A program made the position numbers and the translations under genes. A DNA stretch of 33,525 nt from positions 1 to 33,525 of the forward strand of contig JAJZVO010000047.1 in assembly GCA_021845665.1 (NCBI GenBank). The letters run 5' to 3'. Below are positions 1 through 8,147 of the stretch, in pieces (the stretch's first letter is position 1; every line of letters starts with the position of its first letter). Below the pieces are notes generated by a model. It was not told the DNA's origin. It saw only the letters and a list, made by a program, of their open reading frames with translations, and did no database searches. This stretch comes from Bacteroidota bacterium. GTDB taxonomy: Bacteria; Bacteroidota; Ignavibacteria; Kryptoniales; JAKASW01.

Positions 1-131
1 CAGAAACTACAGCTCATCCCCCCGGAGCGGCTCACGAAAGAGTACAAATTGTAGTGCCGACTTTTCACCTTTTCCCTCTATTCTCGCATGGAATCCACGT
101 TTTCAGCCGAGAAGTGTCGAACTTGGGCTAA
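1..131 (+). repeat. Left copy of a 131-bp direct repeat, probable 3' end of an insertion sequence
   Basis: These bases match 32477-32607 in the same orientation with two substitutions (positions 67 and 74) and no gaps; the sequences diverge immediately after base 131. The first 54 bases can be read as the C-terminus of a protein ending in LTKEYKL followed by TAG, with the same reading in the right-hand copy, where it extends further upstream. A conserved coding tail followed by about 77 non-coding bases and an abrupt end is what the right end of an insertion sequence looks like. The family was not recognised. Base 1 of the window is already inside the repeat, so its left part is missing. Confidence 0.75.
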
Positions 132-222
132 GTTTCTCATGGCACAGTAGCTCTTTGAGGAAAGTATCTGCACACCTTTCTGAACCATATTTGAGGTAAA
201 TTCAAGGGGCGCAATATATCAT

Positions 223-1026
223 TCAGGTTTGTCCGTCCGGTTCCGCAGAGAAGAGTTCTTGGGCAGTTAGTCCCAGGATTTGGCGTTTTTCATCATCGGT
301 AATCTTCGCTCCAAGGATCCTACCGACTTGCTGGTCCGGCGACATGAATGGCATATCTGTGCCGAAGCAGATCCGCTCTGCCCCCGCATGCTTAACGAGT
401 CTCTCAATGAGGCCGTACCATGCGAGGGAATTGCAGGTCTCAAGGAAAATGTTGTTGCACGAGCGGACGGCGATGTAGTAGGAGCCTTCGTTTGTTATGC
501 CCGAATGGCCTAGAAGTATTCTTGCCGAATGGAATTCCTTAGCCACTTTAATGAGCGGGGCAACATGAATCTCTCCGTAAGTATGTGCCAGAACGACTGC
601 ACCAGTATGATTTGCGTACTCATAAAGCGGGAAGTAGTTGTGATGATCGAACGGCAAGCCGTTACCATCGTCGTGTATCTTGAATTGCTTAATGTTGTGT
701 CTTTCAGCTAGGTCAAGTATCTCTTTTGTTTCCTCTGGATAGTTCGGTTTTACGACCAAATAGGGAAAGAATAAATCCGGATAAGCCGCGTGAGCTTCAA
801 TCACCATTCTATTTCCGGCAATAGCATCATTTCTGATGGATAGAAGACTCGAACCGTACAGTCGCGTAATTCCTATTCTTCGCGCGTTTTCTATCACCGC
901 CGCAACTCCATTACTTGGAATCAGGAAATTGTAATATCTCCCGACATGCATGTGAGCGTCAATAACAATTTCGTCACGGAGTGGCCCCCCTGTGAACAGA
1001 TTCTCGATAAGTGGCCCGGTCTCCAT
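223..1026 (-). CDS. Amidohydrolase family protein (amidohydrolase 2 type), metal site intact
   Basis: A cytoplasmic TIM-barrel metal hydrolase of the amidohydrolase-2 group, which includes sugar-acid lactonases and ACMSD-like decarboxylases. Counting from a GTG at 1035, the metal-site residues are all visible: D26-x-H28-x-H30 (DAHMHVG), H121 (KIHDDG), H151 (LAHTYG), H177 (LGHSG) and D227 (FGTDMP). I prefer the ATG at 1026, three codons inside, because GGAG lies 7 bases before it; the GTG would overlap the stop of the upstream gene and leave almost no spacing. It is the last gene of the minus-strand operon, directly after a degenerate relative. Likely role is hydrolysis of a lactone or similar C-O/C-N bond in sugar-acid catabolism; the substrate is not readable. 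The fold assignment is firm, the reaction is inference. Confidence 0.88.
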   Translation of the reverse strand: METGPLIENLFTGGPLRDEIVIDAHMHVGRYYNFLIPSNGVAAVIENARRIGITRLYGSSLLSIRNDAIAGNRMVIEAHAAYPDLFFPYLVVKPNYPEETKEILDLAERHNIKQFKIHDDGNGLPFDHHNYFPLYEYANHTGAVVLAHTYGEIHVAPLIKVAKEFHSARILLGHSGITNEGSYYIAVRSCNNIFLETCNSLAWYGLIERLVKHAGAERICFGTDMPFMSPDQQVGRILGAKITDDEKRQILGLTAQELFSAEPDGQT

Positions 1027-1031
1027 ACCTA

Positions 1032-1826
1032 TCACTCCATTCTAATGTTTCGAATAAGCTCTCGAAGATTTCCGCCGCCTACTAACTTCTTAATATCCAT
1101 ATCGACATCGGCGTATGTTATCGTTGAGACGGCTGCGGCTGGCGTATATACGGGATAGTTGGTTCCGAAAAGGAGCTGGCCCAGGCATCCTTTATCCTTA
1201 AGAAAGGGGATAAGATCCGCAGCTGAGAACCAGGACGAATCGACGTAGAGGTTTCTGTTTGTCTGCCACAGAGGCAGGAGATACCTCAACTGTCTATAAT
1301 TTATTCCTGTAGTTATCACCGGAAGATAAGGGTGTTCATGGCACAATGTGTAGACATCATTCCAATCGAATTGTTGAAACGGCAATAACATTGGTATCCG
1401 GCAACGCTCTAGAACGGACAACAACTTGCCCATAGACCAAGAGGCGAGCGAGTAGGTGTGAAGTCTCGGGAAGGAAATCACCGCCTTCACGCCATTGTCG
1501 AGCATATCTCGGACGAACGTTTCGCTTTCTGGCATTTCACCACTTCCAGGTGGAAGGACGCACCAAATGGGCAGAAGCTCATCCGATCCACTGACCAGGT
1601 CGACGATTTCCCTGTTTCCGGTCGCTGGGTCGTAGTCTCGACTCGTGGCGTGGAACACAAGAGCTTGCGAGATGCGATAGTACGCCATATCTTGTTTCAA
1701 CTGATCTAACGACCATGGCTCGCCTTCGGGACGGTCAGCCCTCTTACCAACCATGCAATTGCAGTCGAATAGTTGAACGACAGCGCCTGCCTTCTCTTCG
1801 TTGAGACTATCGTTTCCTTTTTTCAC
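1032..1826 (-). CDS. Degenerate amidohydrolase-fold protein lacking metal ligands
   Basis: 264 residues, collinear with the next gene downstream (223-1026) and of the same fold, but the catalytic positions are altered. The DxHxH motif is replaced by D21-C-N-C-M (DCNCMVG), the LGHSG histidine region reads TTGINY, and the final aspartate motif FGTDMP is FGTNYP (N222). It therefore probably binds no catalytic metal in the usual way. It starts at GTG 1826 with AAGGAG four bases upstream and overlaps the 3' end of the symporter gene by 20 bases, suggesting translational coupling. Its stop at 1032-1034 adjoins the start of the intact amidohydrolase. A regulatory or structural partner of that enzyme is the simplest idea, but this is inference; a changed metal-independent activity is possible. 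Confidence 0.8.
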   Translation of the reverse strand: MKKGNDSLNEEKAGAVVQLFDCNCMVGKRADRPEGEPWSLDQLKQDMAYYRISQALVFHATSRDYDPATGNREIVDLVSGSDELLPIWCVLPPGSGEMPESETFVRDMLDNGVKAVISFPRLHTYSLASWSMGKLLSVLERCRIPMLLPFQQFDWNDVYTLCHEHPYLPVITTGINYRQLRYLLPLWQTNRNLYVDSSWFSAADLIPFLKDKGCLGQLLFGTNYPVYTPAAAVSTITYADVDMDIKKLVGGGNLRELIRNIRME

Positions 1827-3567
1827 GATGCTCCTTAACGTATATTGTAATCCCTACCGAAGATAGAAATAAGCCTGTGGCTACGTTCATTGCAGGGGCG
1901 CCCTTGTAGCCACCATGCAGTGCAAGCGAGGCGCCAATCACGATTACAAGAATCCCAAATAGCAAAGTAGCGACCGCGACCACCTGCCCATTAGAGAGAG
2001 TTGCTTTGGCAGATGATTCCGCAGTCTCCACAGATACGCGGGTTTCGAGATCCTTGAAGTAGCTGTCCGCTGTTTTTCTCTCTTCAGACGATCCGGGATA
2101 TCGAAGGGATGCTAGATACATAACTAGAATTGTTACTACGCTATTGAGAAGTATCGCCCCGGAATCCCAACCCTGCTTCAGCCAGTACTGCAGCCCAGGG
2201 TCGGTCGCGAACCTGGAGGCGTTTGCGTCAACCAAGCCGGCATTTACTAACATTAACGAGGTCCCCGTTACTGCGCCGGCGATTAGGCCGTATAGAGCTC
2301 CGCGAGCAGAGATTCTCTTCCAGAAAAAGCCCATTAGAATGGGGAGGGCTGTTGCCGGAAGAAGTGCTCCGAACGATTTGAGCATTATGTCGAAAAGGTT
2401 GAATCCTTTGAGTGAAGCAACGATTGTTGCCATAAGGATGATCAGGCCGCCTGCGACGACCGTAGCGATCTTGCCTACTCTTACGAGTTGCTGATCGCTT
2501 GCATTTGGCCTGAAGATTCGTTTGTAAAGGTCATTCGTAAGTATTCCCGCAAGGACATTGAACTCAGATCCCATTGTAGCTATGGTGGATGCAAACATTC
2601 CCACGACAAGTATTCCCATCATGCCGGTGGGCAACACAGTGAATGCGATCGCCGCATAGCTATATTCGGGGTGAGCCAGCTTAGGTAAGATCAGTCGGGC
2701 GAATATCGCCGGAGAAAAGAAAATTATAGGTGCGATAAAATTCAGCGCCGCCACCAGCCATGCTACTTTGCTCGCGTCCTTCTCAGTGGGCACGCAATTG
2801 AATTTATGGACAAGCGACCATGTGGTGTTGTAAGAGATTATCATCAGGGCGATAAACGAAAAATAGTCGAAGGCGTGATAGGGACCCGAGAAAGGACTAA
2901 GGAAACCGGCCGGAAGCTGGTCAATTGAAAAACCCAATTTGTAAAAGCGCACTATAGTGAATACGAAAATGACTACGACTATGAACATTGTAATGATGAA
3001 CTGTAGGAAATCTGTAACTATGACCCCCTTCTGTCCACCCGTAAGAGCGTAGATAATCATCACCAGACCTACGAGAGTGATTGCGACCGGTAGGGAAATA
3101 ACAGCGAGCTTCATTCCCACGTATAGGAAAATCGCGGTTGAGAAAATCTTCATTGCGTCATCCATTATCCTGACAGGGAAGCCAGTCCAGGCAAGGGCTT
3201 GTCTCATATAAAGGCTGTACCGTCGCTCGAGGAACTGAATTGGCGTAACAGTGCGCGACCTGCGCCATCTCTTCGCGACATACAGCCCTGCTAGAACCAG
3301 ACCCGTTATGCTAACTTGAAATATTAGTACTGCCGTAATGCCATATTTGTATCCAAGCTGGCCGTACATCACAAAGCTGAGTGCGCTATGACTCGCCATG
3401 AAAAATGATATACCAGCCAGCCACCACGGCATCGTTCCGCCGGCAATAAAAAAATCCCGAGATAATTTCGTCCTTTTTGAAAAATAGACGGCAGTTCCCA
3501 AGATAATCAGGAAATACCCCGCAATAATTATGTAGTCGTATGATTGAAGTGCTTTTCCAGTGTCCAA
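1807..3567 (-). CDS. Sodium:solute symporter (SSS family)
   Basis: A 586-residue inner-membrane protein with about 13-14 hydrophobic segments and the layout of SSS-family transporters. An early segment is followed by RTKLSRDFFIAGGTMPWW, matching the conserved start of this family, and the central region carries YALTGGQKGVIVTDFLQF. These transporters use the sodium gradient to import sugars, sugar acids, amino acids or related organic solutes. The start is a TTG at 3567 with only a weak AGGG upstream, 16 bases after the oxidoreductase gene. A soluble insert of roughly 50 residues lies before the last two membrane segments. Being in an operon with Gfo/Idh and amidohydrolase proteins, it most likely imports the monomer or short product handled by the locus; specificity cannot be read. 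Confidence 0.9.
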   Translation of the reverse strand: MDTGKALQSYDYIIIAGYFLIILGTAVYFSKRTKLSRDFFIAGGTMPWWLAGISFFMASHSALSFVMYGQLGYKYGITAVLIFQVSITGLVLAGLYVAKRWRRSRTVTPIQFLERRYSLYMRQALAWTGFPVRIMDDAMKIFSTAIFLYVGMKLAVISLPVAITLVGLVMIIYALTGGQKGVIVTDFLQFIITMFIVVVIFVFTIVRFYKLGFSIDQLPAGFLSPFSGPYHAFDYFSFIALMIISYNTTWSLVHKFNCVPTEKDASKVAWLVAALNFIAPIIFFSPAIFARLILPKLAHPEYSYAAIAFTVLPTGMMGILVVGMFASTIATMGSEFNVLAGILTNDLYKRIFRPNASDQQLVRVGKIATVVAGGLIILMATIVASLKGFNLFDIMLKSFGALLPATALPILMGFFWKRISARGALYGLIAGAVTGTSLMLVNAGLVDANASRFATDPGLQYWLKQGWDSGAILLNSVVTILVMYLASLRYPGSSEERKTADSYFKDLETRVSVETAESSAKATLSNGQVVAVATLLFGILVIVIGASLALHGGYKGAPAMNVATGLFLSSVGITIYVKEHREKRKR

Positions 3568-3583
3568 GTTCAGCCCTGTCAGG

Positions 3584-4606
3584 TTATTTAAGTTGAATCA
3601 CTTTATGCTCTTCGGCTGATTTGTATATCGCTAGGGCAATGGCCACAGCCTTTCTGCCATCCTCGGCTGTAATCGCCGGTTTGCGGCCTTCCGATATGGA
3701 CTGGACAAACTCTTGATTTTGCGCATTGAACGAACCCATGCGTACTTCCGCAAACATCCCTTCGCCCCTCCAATCAATTGGGCGTTGCTGAAACAGAGTC
3801 TCCCACGATTTTGAGTCAACACTCATTCTTAGGGCGCCATACCCATCGACGTCCAGCATTCCTCGTTCACCTACTACCAGTGAACGAAATGCAGTTGCTG
3901 GAAAACCAGGCATCTTGAGGTCGCCGCTGCTCCACACGGAGCTTAAAGTGCCGTTTTGCCATCTTATGATGGCCATAGTAGAGATCTCTATTCCGGAAGA
4001 AGTCTTCGTTATTTCCGCAGTAACGTCCTCTGCCTCTGCGTCCAAAAACCATCGAAGTCTATCGATATTGTGAATACCATAACCGAAAAATACTCCCAGA
4101 TTTTCTGGCAGTTGTTGCCACTTTGGATAAGTCTCTAGTGCGTTCGGCTGAAGTGCAAACTCTTGTATCATAGATACCCGCCCGATCACTCCAGCCCGAA
4201 TAAGCTCAAATGCCCTTCGGTTGGTTATCCGGTACCTTTGGGTGAAAGCAACCATGAGCACCAGATTACGAGTGGCAAACTCTCTCTCCATCGTTTCGCA
4301 TTCCGCTACGGTTGTGGCCATCGGCTTTTCGACTAGCGCGTGTTTGCCCGCCTCAGCGCACATCATGGCGTGCTTGAAGTGAAATGAATGGGGTGAAGTG
4401 ATGATTACGGCGTCGACATCTTTGTCCGCAGCCATTTGTTCGACTGAAGCGAAGTTCATCACATTGAATTCTCCAGCCAAGCTGGCAGCTCTCTTGCCTC
4501 CGGCTATTCCTGCTAGGACAGTTCCCTTCAGGTACCTCCTTATAGAGACTGCATGAGTGCGTGCAATGAACCCGGAACCTATTATGCCGATTCTAAATGA
4601 TCTCAT
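3584..4606 (-). CDS. Gfo/Idh/MocA family NAD(P)-dependent oxidoreductase
   Basis: 340 residues. The Rossmann nucleotide-binding motif is at the N-terminus (IGIIGSGFIARTH, residues 6-18), followed by the family signature E93-K94-P95 (VEKPMA) with the lysine that positions substrate. A C-terminal sheet domain contains GIHNIDRLRWF, corresponding to the usual active-site H-x-x-D element. Family members oxidise or reduce hydroxyls of sugars, inositols and sugar acids. The ATG start at 4606 lies 38 bases after the regulator gene, and the symporter follows after 16 bases, so the three are probably co-transcribed. A second, clearly different member is encoded at 10495-11511; together they could act on different hydroxyls of the same sugar or in an oxidation/reduction pair. 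Confidence 0.9.
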   Translation of the reverse strand: MRSFRIGIIGSGFIARTHAVSIRRYLKGTVLAGIAGGKRAASLAGEFNVMNFASVEQMAADKDVDAVIITSPHSFHFKHAMMCAEAGKHALVEKPMATTVAECETMEREFATRNLVLMVAFTQRYRITNRRAFELIRAGVIGRVSMIQEFALQPNALETYPKWQQLPENLGVFFGYGIHNIDRLRWFLDAEAEDVTAEITKTSSGIEISTMAIIRWQNGTLSSVWSSGDLKMPGFPATAFRSLVVGERGMLDVDGYGALRMSVDSKSWETLFQQRPIDWRGEGMFAEVRMGSFNAQNQEFVQSISEGRKPAITAEDGRKAVAIALAIYKSAEEHKVIQLK

Positions 4607-4644
4607 TGATCAGGTGTGCAATATAAGGTCGGTTGATGGTGGCA

Positions 4645-5424
4645 CTAGGCTGCAAAGCACTTTGCAATGTCGGTGACTCCGAGTTCAAGCGAGATGGCAA
4701 TTCCTTCCCGAGGTAACTGTTCCTTGACTTCGTCTAGGACAGATTTTTTAGCCCGGACCTTCGGCATTGATAGGCTCAATGCGGCGAAGGCATAATGTTC
4801 ATTATTGAAGATCGGGGCTCCGACACAGATAACTCCGTCATGCCCCTCTTCGTTGTCTATCGCATATCCCGATTTCTTTATATTGTCCAATTCTTCGTTC
4901 AATCTACCGATTCCGGAAATTGTCTTTCGTGTGAAGGTGGTGAATGTGTAATCTCTGAAAAGCGTTGCGCGTTTTTCCTTTGGGAGGAACGCGGCAATGG
5001 CCTTGCCGATCGAAGTTGCATGAAAAGGTGCGGCGTCGCCCACACTGTCGCTGATTCTGAACGCTTCTTCTGATTCTAAGATGTTGACGTAGACGGGGCG
5101 GTCATCCACGAGCCGGGCGAGGTTTACCGTCTCCCCAAATCGTTTATGCAACATCTCCATGTGCGGTCTTGCTACGGCAATCAGTCCTCTTCCTCCGCTG
5201 AGACTGCGCGTCAGGAGCATGAATTTCGAGCTTAGTGTATAAGTGAAATCCTTTTTGTCTTGCTCGACGTACCCGAGTTGTTCGAGTGTACTAAGGAGTC
5301 TGAAGACTGTCGGCTTTGGGTAGGACACTCGCTCCGTGATCTCTCTTAATCCTAGACCAGTATCTTCGCTTAAGGCCTCAAGGATTTCAAAAGTTTTGGA
5401 AACCACTTTGACTTTAGTTATCAC
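4645..5424 (-). CDS. IclR family transcriptional regulator
   Basis: A 259-residue DNA-binding regulator. The N-terminal winged helix is clear (FEILEALSEDTGLGLREI, then YPKPTVFRLLSTLEQLGYV), and the C-terminal effector domain has the IclR pattern HATSIGKAIAAFLP and GYAIDNEEGHDGVICVGAPI. The open frame runs upstream to 5508, but that extension has no family similarity. GTG 5424 is preceded by GAGG four bases before it and gives the normal IclR length, so I choose it. It is first gene of the minus-strand operon and divergent from the aminotransferase operon, the usual position of a local regulator controlling both directions. The effector is probably a catabolic intermediate of the locus (inference). 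Confidence 0.92.
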   Translation of the reverse strand: MITKVKVVSKTFEILEALSEDTGLGLREITERVSYPKPTVFRLLSTLEQLGYVEQDKKDFTYTLSSKFMLLTRSLSGGRGLIAVARPHMEMLHKRFGETVNLARLVDDRPVYVNILESEEAFRISDSVGDAAPFHATSIGKAIAAFLPKEKRATLFRDYTFTTFTRKTISGIGRLNEELDNIKKSGYAIDNEEGHDGVICVGAPIFNNEHYAFAALSLSMPKVRAKKSVLDEVKEQLPREGIAISLELGVTDIAKCFAA

Positions 5425-5479
5425 ACTACCTCTACAGCTCGTTGGACTGACAGTTCGTCGTTTTGGACATACATACCAC

Positions 5480-5508
5480 AATATAAAACGGCGACTTTCT
5501 GAAAACAA
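5480..5508 (-). promoter_or_regulatory. Candidate promoter of the iclR-like operon
   Basis: On the minus strand TTGTTT (5503-5508) is followed after exactly 17 bases by TATATT (5480-5485), leaving about 55 bases to the GTG start of the regulator. Spacing is ideal for a sigma-70 type promoter, although this lineage may use a different -10/-35 consensus. Confidence 0.4.
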
Positions 5509-5556
5509 GTAATAGCGTAGTCAGCGTCAAACAAATCGACGTATTGATTTTTTTTC

Positions 5557-5585
5557 TTGACAGATTGAGAAAATGTTGCTAGATT
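5557..5585 (+). promoter_or_regulatory. Candidate promoter of the aminotransferase operon
   Basis: A perfect TTGACA (5557-5562) is followed after 17 bases by TAGATT (5580-5585), 42 bases before the GTG start at 5628. It lies 48 bases from the divergent regulator promoter, so an operator in 5486-5580 could govern both. No convincing operator palindrome could be assigned by eye. Confidence 0.5.
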
Positions 5586-5627
5586 AAAACACGAGATGCT
5601 ATGTCACAATACGAAATAAGGTGATAC

Positions 5628-6947
5628 GTGATTAAACTAGCAGAAAGGCGCATTCCCGGGCCGCGCTCCGTAGAGTTGCTCCAAACTGCAAGAGAATATG
5701 AACCGCCAAGCATGGCGGACCAAATACCCGTGGTTTGGGATCATGCAGAGGGCGTCTGGATTACCGATGTCGATGGCAATATCTACCTCGACTTTACTTC
5801 TGGAGTCCTCGTGACGAATGTCGGGCACTCTAATCCAGAACATGTAGCCGCCATAGAAAAGCAGGCACACAGACTCCTCAACTGTTATTCATTTCCAACT
5901 CCTGAGAGAATTAATCTTTCTAAGAAGCTTGTTGAGTTACTTCCGGAGAATATCGACAGAATCTTTCTTCTGACAACGGGTGCAGAGGCAACGGAAGCGG
6001 CGATCCGTATTGCGAAGAGGTACTCCGGCAAGCATGAGATACTTGCTTTCTATGGTGCCTTCCATGGTCGCACCTATGGACCGATGAGTGTTTCCGGCAG
6101 CACGAACACCCGACGCAAGTTTGGGCCACAGCTTCCTGGTGGAGTGATGGCACCGTACGGAAATTGTTATAGATGTATTTACGGAAAGACTTTTCCCGAA
6201 TGCGACTACTATTGCATCAAAGCTCTCGATAGAATCATTGAATCAAGTACCACGGGAGACATGGGGGCTGTTATCGTCGAGCCGTACCAGGGAACAGCGG
6301 GTTTCGTATTTCCTCCGAAAGGGTGGCTGAAAGAATTGGAGAAGTGGGCCGCCCGTCGAGGTCTGATTCTCATAGTCGACGAAGTTCAATCGTCGTTCGG
6401 CAGAACGGGTAAGTTGTTTGCAATCGAATGGGAACAGATAAAGCCTCAAATGATTTGCCTCGGAAAGGGAATCGGCAGCGGAGTCCCGACATCCGCATTA
6501 GCCGGCGAAAGTAAGATCTTCGAGAGCATGCTTCCAGGTGAAATGTCGAGCACTACCGGCGGTAATCCGCTTTCAAGTGCGGCAGCCCTCGCGGTTATTG
6601 ATATTATGAAGAAGGAAGACCTTCCTGAGAATTCAAGGATTCAGGGGGAGCATCTTCTTTCACGGTTGACCGCACTTTGGAAGAAGTTTGAATTTGTGGG
6701 AGACGTCCGAGGGATGGGCCTGGTAATCGGAATCGAAATAGTTAAAGACAAAAAGAGTCGTAATCCTGATCCGGCTTTGTGCAAGAAGATCATTAGACGC
6801 TGTGCTGAGCTCGGTCTTATGCTAGGACGAGTCGGCATCTACGGTAATGTGATTCGGGTTGCACCGCCGCTAGTGATCAAGCAGGAAGAATGCGACATCG
6901 CGGTTGAGATATTCTCAACGGCGATGGACGAGGTGTCCAGATCCTGA
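5628..6947 (+). CDS. Class III PLP-dependent aminotransferase
   Basis: 439 residues, the normal length for the 4-aminobutyrate/acetylornithine aminotransferase class. Visible are the phosphate-binding region TTGAEATEAAIRIAKRY, AFYGAFHGRTYG, the cofactor-ring aspartate in IVDEVQSSFGRTGK, and the PLP lysine K280 in CLGKGIGSGVP. A four-cysteine segment (NCYRCIYG...ECDYYC) sits between them, as in some archaeal and bacterial GabT-like members. GTG 5628 has AAGGTG four bases upstream. It is the first plus-strand gene after the divergent promoter. The reaction is transfer of an omega-type or sugar amino group to a keto acid; the amino donor is unknown. Its place at the head of a polysaccharide locus suggests an amino-containing product is processed (inference). 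Confidence 0.92.
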   Translation: MIKLAERRIPGPRSVELLQTAREYEPPSMADQIPVVWDHAEGVWITDVDGNIYLDFTSGVLVTNVGHSNPEHVAAIEKQAHRLLNCYSFPTPERINLSKKLVELLPENIDRIFLLTTGAEATEAAIRIAKRYSGKHEILAFYGAFHGRTYGPMSVSGSTNTRRKFGPQLPGGVMAPYGNCYRCIYGKTFPECDYYCIKALDRIIESSTTGDMGAVIVEPYQGTAGFVFPPKGWLKELEKWAARRGLILIVDEVQSSFGRTGKLFAIEWEQIKPQMICLGKGIGSGVPTSALAGESKIFESMLPGEMSSTTGGNPLSSAAALAVIDIMKKEDLPENSRIQGEHLLSRLTALWKKFEFVGDVRGMGLVIGIEIVKDKKSRNPDPALCKKIIRRCAELGLMLGRVGIYGNVIRVAPPLVIKQEECDIAVEIFSTAMDEVSRS

Positions 6948-7163
6948 ACCTCTTCCAATTGCGTGGAGTTCGATTCCCGCTTTACGATGCATGCGAAAGA
7001 GGTACTTGTCTTAATTTCTGCAGTTCGGCCCAAGTTTAAGCGGGGGACGGCATTTATTCCCTTACGAGGACGCAATTGATCTTTAGAGGAGTTTGCGGGT
7101 ATTCTAATGCGGAACATCCCTCTTAGATGAATCAAATCAGATAACTGAAGGAGCTTTGAAAAA

Positions 7164-8147
7164 TTGAAAATTGTTGTAACTGATTATATAGAACCTGATT
7201 TGCATTGGGAGAAAGAACAGGTAGCAGCCTTGGGGGGGGTGCTCGAGTCTTACCAGATGAAATCGGCGTCGGCGGCCAAGCTTGCTGATACTCTGTCTGG
7301 GGCAGATGTCGCGATCGTAAATATGGCCAAGATCGATAGGGTCGTCCTTGATGGTATGAAAAAGTGTAAGTTGATAATAAGGCACGGAGTCGGGTACGAG
7401 AACATCGATATCGCGGCCGCAACCGAGCGTGGGATCCAGATATGCTATGTGCCTGATTATTGTGCAGACGAAGTGGCTGAACAGGCGATAATGTTGCTGC
7501 TTGCAACCTACCGGAAGTTCGGAAAACAAATTGAGAGCATGAGCTCCTCCATTAGAAAAGGGGAGTGGGACTTTTCCGGGATGGGAGGAGTGAAGAGAGT
7601 CCGCGGAAAAAAGGGAGGTCTGATAGGCTGCGGTAGGATCGGGAGCCGGGTTCTCACGGTAATGCGGAGTCTCGGGCTCGAAGTCTTGGTTAGCGATCCT
7701 TACTTGACTAAGCAACAGCAGGAAGAGTTGGGGATTAAAACAGTCCCGCTCGAAAAAGTCGTTTCCGAGGCTGATCTGATCAGTCTTCATTGCTCGCTTG
7801 ATGACAGCACTCGTCATTTAATAGGAGAAAGAGAACTCAGCCTGATGAAGAAAGATGCTGTTCTGGTCAATACTGCGCGAGGCCCGCTCATTGATGCGAG
7901 AGCGCTGGCCAAAGCTTGCAGGATGGGGCGAATAGCTGGCGCTGGTATTGATGTATTTGAAAGTGAACCGCCTAAGCAGAACTTTGACTTGATAGGACTG
8001 GATAACGTGATACTGACACCTCATCTCAGCTGGTTTTCTGAGGATGCCGCCTGGGAAATAAGAAAAAAAATAATCGAAGACGTGGAAAGGTACGTAAAAG
8101 GTGAACCACCAAGGTTTCCGTTGAACAGGGTAGACACGAATGGGTAA
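7164..8147 (+). CDS. D-isomer-specific 2-hydroxyacid dehydrogenase
   Basis: 327 residues in the D-2-hydroxyacid dehydrogenase family, closest in feel to the CtBP-like/phosphoglycerate dehydrogenase-like branch. The NAD-binding glycine motif is LIGCGRIGSRV, the substrate arginine is in VNTARGPLID, the glutamate in GAGIDVFESEP, and the catalytic histidine is H287 (LTPHLSW). It interconverts a 2-keto acid and a D-2-hydroxy acid in the cytoplasm. The start is TTG 7164 with AGGAG about ten bases upstream; no better in-frame ATG exists. The 216 bases separating it from the aminotransferase show no gene. The M20 hydrolase gene begins 8 bases before this stop, so the two are probably coupled. It could reduce the keto acid left by the aminotransferase (inference). 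Confidence 0.9.
   Translation: MKIVVTDYIEPDLHWEKEQVAALGGVLESYQMKSASAAKLADTLSGADVAIVNMAKIDRVVLDGMKKCKLIIRHGVGYENIDIAAATERGIQICYVPDYCADEVAEQAIMLLLATYRKFGKQIESMSSSIRKGEWDFSGMGGVKRVRGKKGGLIGCGRIGSRVLTVMRSLGLEVLVSDPYLTKQQQEELGIKTVPLEKVVSEADLISLHCSLDDSTRHLIGERELSLMKKDAVLVNTARGPLIDARALAKACRMGRIAGAGIDVFESEPPKQNFDLIGLDNVILTPHLSWFSEDAAWEIRKKIIEDVERYVKGEPPRFPLNRVDTNG

Noticed and set aside
5425-5508. Upstream extension of the IclR gene
   Set aside because: The extra 28 residues have no family similarity and include the candidate promoter; GTG 5424 has a good ribosome-binding site and gives normal length.
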